A stretch of DNA of 64,000 bases from positions 70,979,595 to 71,043,594 of the forward strand of contig NC_083601.1 in NCBI RefSeq assembly GCF_029168945.1, written 5' to 3'. Below the pieces are notes generated by a model. It had not been told where the DNA came from. It worked only from the letters and a program-made list of their open reading frames with translations, and ran no database searches. Source of the DNA: Cannabis sativa (taxonomy: Eukaryota > Streptophyta > Magnoliopsida > Rosales > Cannabaceae). Below, piece after piece: positions 58,433 through 64,000 of this stretch; the stretch's first letter is position 1, and every line of letters starts with the position of its first letter. A program made the translations under genes and the position numbers.

Positions 58433-58821
58433 TATTATTATGCTTTTCTTACTGAGTCTGTCGACTCACAATGCTATGTTTATGTGTAAGTAAGGGCAAG
58501 GCTAGAGCTGATGGACCGTGAGCGAGCCGGTGACGATTGTACATGTCGGGGCGGTTAGGCCTGGAGCATATGATCATCGGGACAGTGAGGCTTTTTTGTA
58601 ATTAGTCGCTAGGCAACAAGTATTTTGTTTAGACAGTAAACTTTTGTAAATGGTTTTGTAATCGGGATCCCGAGTCTTTTGTATAAATATTTTACAAGTT
58701 TAATTAAAAAGCAAAAATTTTAATTAATCACGTTTTCCATAAACCTCGTTGATTAGCAACGAGCTGCACATCATGTTTAAAAATCACGTAATACTCCTAT
58801 GCTAGTTAGGGTGTTACAATT

Positions 58822-58837
58822 TGGTATCAGAGCCGCC
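58822..58837 (+). other. Primer-binding site of the right Del-like element
   Basis: TGGTATCAGAGCCGCC three bases after the LTR; initiator-Met tRNA type, identical to the left-hand element. Confidence 0.9.
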
Positions 58838-59101
58838 AGGTTGTCTTCCGAAGATCGTCACGACATGTACAATCATCATCAGCAGTTACCTCGTTCCACG
58901 GTTCAGTAAGCCTTTATTGCTTTAGTAGTTTATTTATTTATTTTATGAAATAAGAAAAGCCTGATAGGAAGCATGTTAGTAGCCTGATAGTAGAATAGGC
59001 GCATGTTTTGTTTTTAATTTCCAAATTAAGCGGCATTAGTAAGCTCTTCTTGAATGCGACCTGATATGCCAACTCTTGGTTTCGCAGGCGGTTCCGACTA
59101 G

Positions 59102-61546
59102 ATGGACGCCCGGCGGACTACCGGGAGCCAGGGAAATTCGGTAGGGTCTAATTAAGGTCAGGGAGCTCAGTTTCCCCCGCCAGTTAGGGGCCGAGGTAGA
59201 GGTCCCCGGGGCAGGGCTCGTGGTCGGGGTGATGAGAACCCGCCACAGGCTGCCCAGGCTCCCCAAGCCGATCAGGGAGCCCAGAATTGGGAGGTTAGGT
59301 TTGCTGAAATGCAAGCCAGAATAGAAGATCAAGACCTCGAGATACAGAGATTGAGGCAGTAGGGGGCTCCTGCAGTGCCTGTGCCAGTAGTTCCAGTGGC
59401 ACCTGCCCCTGCTGCTCAGACCGAAATAGTGGTGGCGGCCAACAGATTGGAACCTTTGTATGAACGGTTCCGGAAGCAAGCACCTCTGGTCTTTCTGGGA
59501 GGTCCAGATGTGATGAAGGCCGAACAGTGGCTAACGGTGATCACTAAAATCCTGAACTTTATGGGTGTCACCGGGAACGACAGAGTGGTGTGTACCACTT
59601 TCCAGTTTCAAGAAGACGCTCTGGTCTGGTGGGACATGGTGTCTCAGATCCATGACGTCACCACCATGACCTGGGAAAGGTTCCAGGAACTCTTCAACGC
59701 CAAGTATTATAACGAGGCGGTCAGAAGCGCCAAGAGGAAAGAGTTCGCTCACCTGACCCAGCGACAGAATATGAGCGTGACAGAGTATACTACTCAGTTC
59801 GACCGGTTGGCAAGGTTAGCCTCGGGAATAGTGCCAACCGACTTCAGCAAGAAAGAGAAATACATGGACGAGTTAAATGCGAAGATTAAGGATGACTTGA
59901 TGATCACCACTGACGACAAGACCACTTATGCTGAGATGGTGGAGAAGGCACTCCGAGCTGAGGGCGCAGTTGGGTGCATGTCGGAGTCGGCTAGTACTCC
60001 GGCGAGTGGCGGGGCTCCTACCCCTCCTGCATCAGGTTTTAGCAGGGGGAGTAGTGGTTCGGCCATGGACCAGAAGAGGAGAGCATCCACTGCATCCAGA
60101 GGCTCGAGTCAGAACAAGAGGTTCTAGGGGAACCAGAATAGAGGTAGTCGTCCTGGTGGTGCAGAGACACGGTTCTCCTATCCCGAGTGCCCCAGCTGCA
60201 TAAGGCACCATCAGGGTGAATGCAAAGGTCAGGGATGCTTTCACTGTGGCATGCCCGGACACTTCAAGAGAGATTGTCCCCAGCTCCGCTCAGAGGCACC
60301 GAGGGCTCCGGCAATACCCACTCCAGCTAGGGTGTTCGCCATCACTTAGGCTGATGTAGATGCCATCCCATTAGTTGTAACAGGTCAGCTTTCGGTTAAT
60401 AACTCACTTTACTCAGTACTGTTTGATTCTGGGGCTACACATTCTTATGTGGCAGCCAGAGTCTTTAGTAAATTAGATAGACCGTATGATAGATATGAAT
60501 CAGGGTTTGGAACCCTATTACCTAGCGGAGAGTTAGTTATCTCCAAAAGGTGGATTAGGTCTATGCCGATCAGAATCGATGGTAGAGAGTTAAGTGCTGA
60601 TTTGATAGAGATGAGCCTAGTAGAGTTCGATATTATTTTAGGAATGGATTTCCTATCTAAATATTCGGAGAGCATTGATTGCAAAAGGAAGATGGTGATC
60701 TTCCAACCGGAAAGTGAAGAACCATTCGTGTTTGTTGGCTCAGTTCGGGGATCTCAGATCCCGGTGATTTCGGCCATGTCAGCTAGGGAATTATTGCATG
60801 GTGGATGCTTAGGGTTTCTGGCCGTGGTGGTGGACACCACTTGGCCAGATACCATTCGGCCAGAGGACATCAAGGTGGTTCGGGAATTTTTAGATGTTTT
60901 TCCCGAAGAACTTCCAGGGTTACCACCTCAGCAGGAGATTGACTTCGTGATAGATTTGGCACCAGGGGTGGAACCGGTTTCCAAAGCTCCATCTAGAATG
61001 GCTCCAGCTGAACTTAATGAATTAAAGATTCAACTCCAAGGGTTGCTTGACATAGGGTTTATTCGGCCTAGTGTGTCACCCTGGGGAACCCCGGTTTTAT
61101 TCGTCAAGAAGAAAGATGGAACTATGAGGATGTGCATCGATTACAGAGAATTGAACAAGCAGACAGTGAAGAATAAATATCCATTACCTAGGATCGATGA
61201 TTTGTTCGATCAGCTTCAGGGGAAGACGGTCTTTTCTAAGATTGATCTCCGTTCGGGTTATCATCAGTTGAGAATCCGAGAGGAGGACATTCCGAAGACG
61301 GCTTTCCGCACTAGGTATGGGCATTATGAATTCCTGGTTATGTCGTTCGGACTAACCAATGCTCCTGCAGCATTCATGGACTTGATGAATAGAGTATTCA
61401 AGGATTTCCTCGATATTTGTGTGATTGTGTAAATCGACGACATCCTCGTGTACTCTCAATCAGAAGAGGAGCATGAATTACATCTTTAGATGGTACTGCA
61501 ACGGCTTCAGGAACACAAGCTTTATGCCAAGTTCAAGAAATGTGAG
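59102..61546 (+). pseudogene. Del-like gag-pol, one frame with six stops, truncated in RT
   Basis: ATG 59102 (MDARRTTGSQGN) opens a frame that stays in register for 2.4 kb to the copia-3 junction. It is interrupted only by stops at 59153 (TAA), 59360, 60125 and 60347 (TAG), 61430 (TAA) and 61487 (TAG). Gag domain from about 59440 ([19 protein letters not shown], then WERFQELFNAKYYNEAV). Zinc knuckle CFHCGMPGHFKRDC at about 60239. Protease loop [14 protein letters not shown] at about 60419. RT with [18 protein letters not shown] (about 61106) and [16 protein letters not shown]. The stop at 61430 falls in the position of the catalytic FIDD motif ([13 protein letters not shown]). Dead, but with no indels in this stretch. 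Confidence 0.88.
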
Positions 61547-62931
61547 TTATTACTACATAAACTCTTTACAGAGTTATTACTACATAAACACTAGAAATTA
61601 TTTCTATGTTTATGAATAATTGTTAATTCTAAAACAATTATTGAGAATTTGTTTAATAAAAAGATCTTTTGATCTGATAGGGGTGGAGAAAAGTTAAGAA
61701 TAATATGCAGTTCAACAATCTTTTATATCTAATGAACTCTAGATTATATTCAACTCCACAGATTCTCTATCACACTTGGGGATTTAAAACCTTTAGGGGT
61801 GGATCATAATCTCTATAAACTTAGGGGTGAACTTTATTCCACAGTACCCTTTGTGACACATAATTTTAAACATGGAAATAATATAATAAATTCGCTATTA
61901 TCAGAATAAATCCTTGATCTTGATTATATGTTCCAGTTTAGATTTACTGTTGTAGTAGTTAATAATACCATTAAAGTTCTTTCATAATGTATCACATTAC
62001 CTTAGTTGAGTGGGAGAATATTAAAATTCCTTACCCATCTTCGTTTGGTTGATAATTGTGATAGGAACTTAAGAACACCTCTGATAAAAACAAGTCTAAC
62101 CATTCACATGGATAGAGATAACCTATCAGAATTATGAGAATAAGATAGAAGAATTCTTGCATAGTCTATTCGAATGACTTGATTCAAGATTTCTAATCAT
62201 CATAACATTTTATGGTATCTTGTTTTGATTTCTTAATCTCTAGCATGTACTTTTCACTTCAAATACTAGACTGCTATGTTGTTGACCTAATCTTAGAGAA
62301 ACTTACAGTTTTAGACTAAGATAATAAGTCACAATGAGATGTTCCCAGAAACAATAGTAAAAGGTTAAAAGTTTCTAACCATACATCTACTATTGAGTGG
62401 GAGCCATCTGAGATGTAATCAAATAAGGAACATTAGGGGACAATCAAGAAAGATTTATGAAAGTGACCTATATGCTAGATATTAAGGAACTATGCATTAG
62501 TGATCCCAATATCCACACCGACTCATTAAGAATTTTGAGATGGTGGTTACTCTGGGGGTGGAGGAATCATTGTAGAAGAGTGTAAAAACCCATCTATAAT
62601 AATTCAAGCTTCATCAGAGAAGATATAACTTTGTAAATTCGAAATTACCAGAAAGTTATTTTACTGAAGAAAATTCTACACTGCATTATCTCAATTCCAA
62701 ATTTTAAAATTTGAGAGATATGTCTTCTGTTTGTTCAGATGTACTTAATGGGCAGTAAGGATTTCAGTATCCCTTGATGAGTAAAGCATATAGTTAAGAA
62801 GGTTTCATAAGTTTCATGAACCTGGTTCCAGATATATGGGTGGATTCAAATATACTACACTTGACCAGAGGATCAAGGCAAAAGATTGATTGTAAGGCAC
62901 AACTTGTTTTATGTTAGTGCAAGTGGGAGTT
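61547..62931 (+). pseudogene. Copia-3 pol remnants and polypurine tract
   Basis: Integrase word GATCTGATAGGGGTGGAGAA at 61671-61690 (DRGGE reading), an RNase-H-like GGTTACTCTGGGGGTGG stretch near 62545, and GTGCAAGTGGGAGTT just before the LTR at 62932. No usable frame. Confidence 0.65.
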
Positions 62932-64000
62932 TGTTGGGTTTGTGCCCTAAATATAACCCATTACAATCTAATTAGTTATCAATTTAGAAGTTTGAAGTGA
63001 TTTATGATTACATGTATGTTACATGTTTATGGTTTAATATATATACTTGATATATGCACAAAATCAGTTAAATCAAGAACATATAGTTATTCACAATTAC
63101 AGTATTGTGAATACAGTGGAATGTGATTGTGATTATATGATTCAAAAGTTTTGATCCCAGTTCATCAGTATTTTGGATTTACACTGATGTGATAATCAGC
63201 GATGAAGTATACTTACACTTGGAGTAAGTGTTATGTTCTTTCCAGAACATTGGCAAAGTATACTAGTTTCGAATGTATGGAGTATACATTGGACTGGACC
63301 GATATTGAACTTGGTCAAAGATATTGTAAACTCACCGTTGTATCTTTCCAAGTTAATGTCAAAAGTTGATCTTAGATTAAGAGAATCTAAATCCTGATAT
63401 GCTTAGGCTCAATCTCAGGAGTGCTATTCATGTTCTTTGATTTATTAGTTAAGCCTACTTTTGGGTCAGGGTGATACGTATATTTTGGGAACATGATAGC
63501 ATAACTGAGTGGGAGTGCTGAACATAAATATGGAAATCTATAGCTTCTACTGGTGTATAGAAGTAAAGTGATGATTCCCTTCGAGCTTAGTTAAATAGAA
63601 GTAAATGGATGAGCTCTTGTTTCAATGACTATATATTAGATCACTAAAACATCATTTACAGGTAACTAAGTGTTCAAAGGGGCAAAATACATTGAGGGGT
63701 GTAAACGGTAAATTGGTCCCATCTCGATGTAAATCATCTATATAGAGGATCTCTAAATTACATTAAGATTATAACAATGGTTAAATGAGATAGCATATTG
63801 ATATCGTGAAACATATAGCATGCTCTATATAAGTCTGAGAGTGCAATTCCAAGTTCTAAGAGTGGATTCAACAAGGAATTAATAAGTTAGGGATTTACTT
63901 GGTAAATCGGTTCAACTTATTGGAAGCTCAGCATATAGATCCATGGTCCCCATTCTAGTTGAGACTATACTGTTTGTAAGACTCTATAATTGATTTATGA
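62932..64000 (+). repeat. 3' LTR of copia-3, first 1069 bp
   Basis: Matches the LTRs of copia-2 (reverse strand) more closely than those of copia-1, for example in CCTACTTTTGGGTCAGGGTG and the GAGGGGTG...GGTCCCATCTCGATGT region. The window ends before the TATA box and LTR end. Confidence 0.85.

Larger units (their letters stand above)
46444..58818 (+). repeat. 5' LTR of the right Del-like element, split by copia-2
   Basis: The first part 46444-48448 and second part 58438-58818 add up to about 2386 bp once copia-2 and one TSD copy are removed, against 2366 bp for the left-hand LTR. Starts TGTAAAGACCGC and ends GGGTGTTACA. It contains the minisatellite at 47975-48300 and the palindromes at 47556-47647. 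Confidence 0.88.
46444..61546 (+). mobile_element. Del/Tekay-like Ty3/gypsy retrotransposon, right copy, interrupted twice
   Basis: 5' LTR 46444-58818 split by copia-2, PBS 58822-58837, then a gag-pol frame from 59102. At about 61546 the RT coding sequence ([10 protein letters not shown]) stops matching the left-hand relative and copia-3 sequence begins. The 3' LTR is not in the window, so no TSD can be tested. It lies in the first coding intron of the acylamino-acid-releasing enzyme gene. It is the same family as 1-5506 but in the opposite direction. Confidence 0.88.
61547..64000 (+). mobile_element. Copia-3: 5'-truncated copia element, runs off the window
   Basis: Begins inside the integrase region, interrupting Del-like RT at about 61546, and continues through pol remnants to a 3' LTR starting at 62932 (TGTTGGGTTTGTGCCC). 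Homology with copia-2 starts at about 61571. The 5' LTR, leader and gag are absent on this side, so it is either a deletion product or a partial insertion. Confidence 0.82.

Overview
This is a plant nuclear window, most likely from a eudicot. It holds spliced genes with GT..AG introns, a class III peroxidase with the classic four-exon layout, the start of an acylamino-acid-releasing enzyme gene, a hAT transposon, and several plant-specific LTR-retrotransposon lineages (Tat, Athila, Del/Tekay-like and copia). I cannot name the species from the sequence alone. By my reading about 88% of the window is transposable element and only about 7.6 kb is older host DNA (5507-5624 and 38951-46443, the latter including a hAT insertion).

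Layout. 1-5506: the 5' end of a decayed Del/Tekay-like gypsy element on the minus strand (gag-pol remnants, PBS, 2.37-kb LTR). 5625-38950: a degenerate copia element (copia-1, plus strand, 1.91-kb LTRs, TSD ATTCA), expanded to 33 kb by two nested gypsy elements. These are a Tat-lineage element at 9946-22244 (TSD AATAG), with two RNase H domains and a separate intron-bearing antisense gene, and a very young Athila-lineage element at 24032-35258 (TSD GGGGT), with an intact 1511-residue pol frame and an additional third ORF. 38951-46443: host DNA with a small ORF, an LTR-like remnant, a 1.53-kb non-autonomous hAT element (8-bp TSD GTCACATC), the intact peroxidase gene (43175-44475), and the promoter, 5'UTR intron and first coding exon of the acylamino-acid-releasing enzyme gene (46191-46337). 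46444-61546: a second Del/Tekay-like element (plus strand), which sits in the first coding intron of that gene. Its 5' LTR is split by a second copia element (copia-2, minus strand, 48449-58432, TSD TATTA) that keeps an intact gag but has lost a readable pol. 61547-64000: a 5'-truncated third copia copy that interrupts the Del-like reverse transcriptase gene and runs off the window.

The most unusual signals are these. (i) In the Athila element, the LTR U3 block of paired GC-rich palindromes with a 69-70 bp period is duplicated just upstream of ORF3, as if a promoter module had been copied to drive that ORF. (ii) The Tat element carries an antisense gene with its own TATA box and an 81-bp phase-0 spliceosomal intron. 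(iii) The copia elements share a conserved leader, with direct repeats close to gag, that outlives the coding sequence. (iv) Copia-2 is a gag-only element whose 5' LTR has lost the last 168 bp of U5 right up to the primer-binding site. All calls are by eye; no alignment or database search was run.
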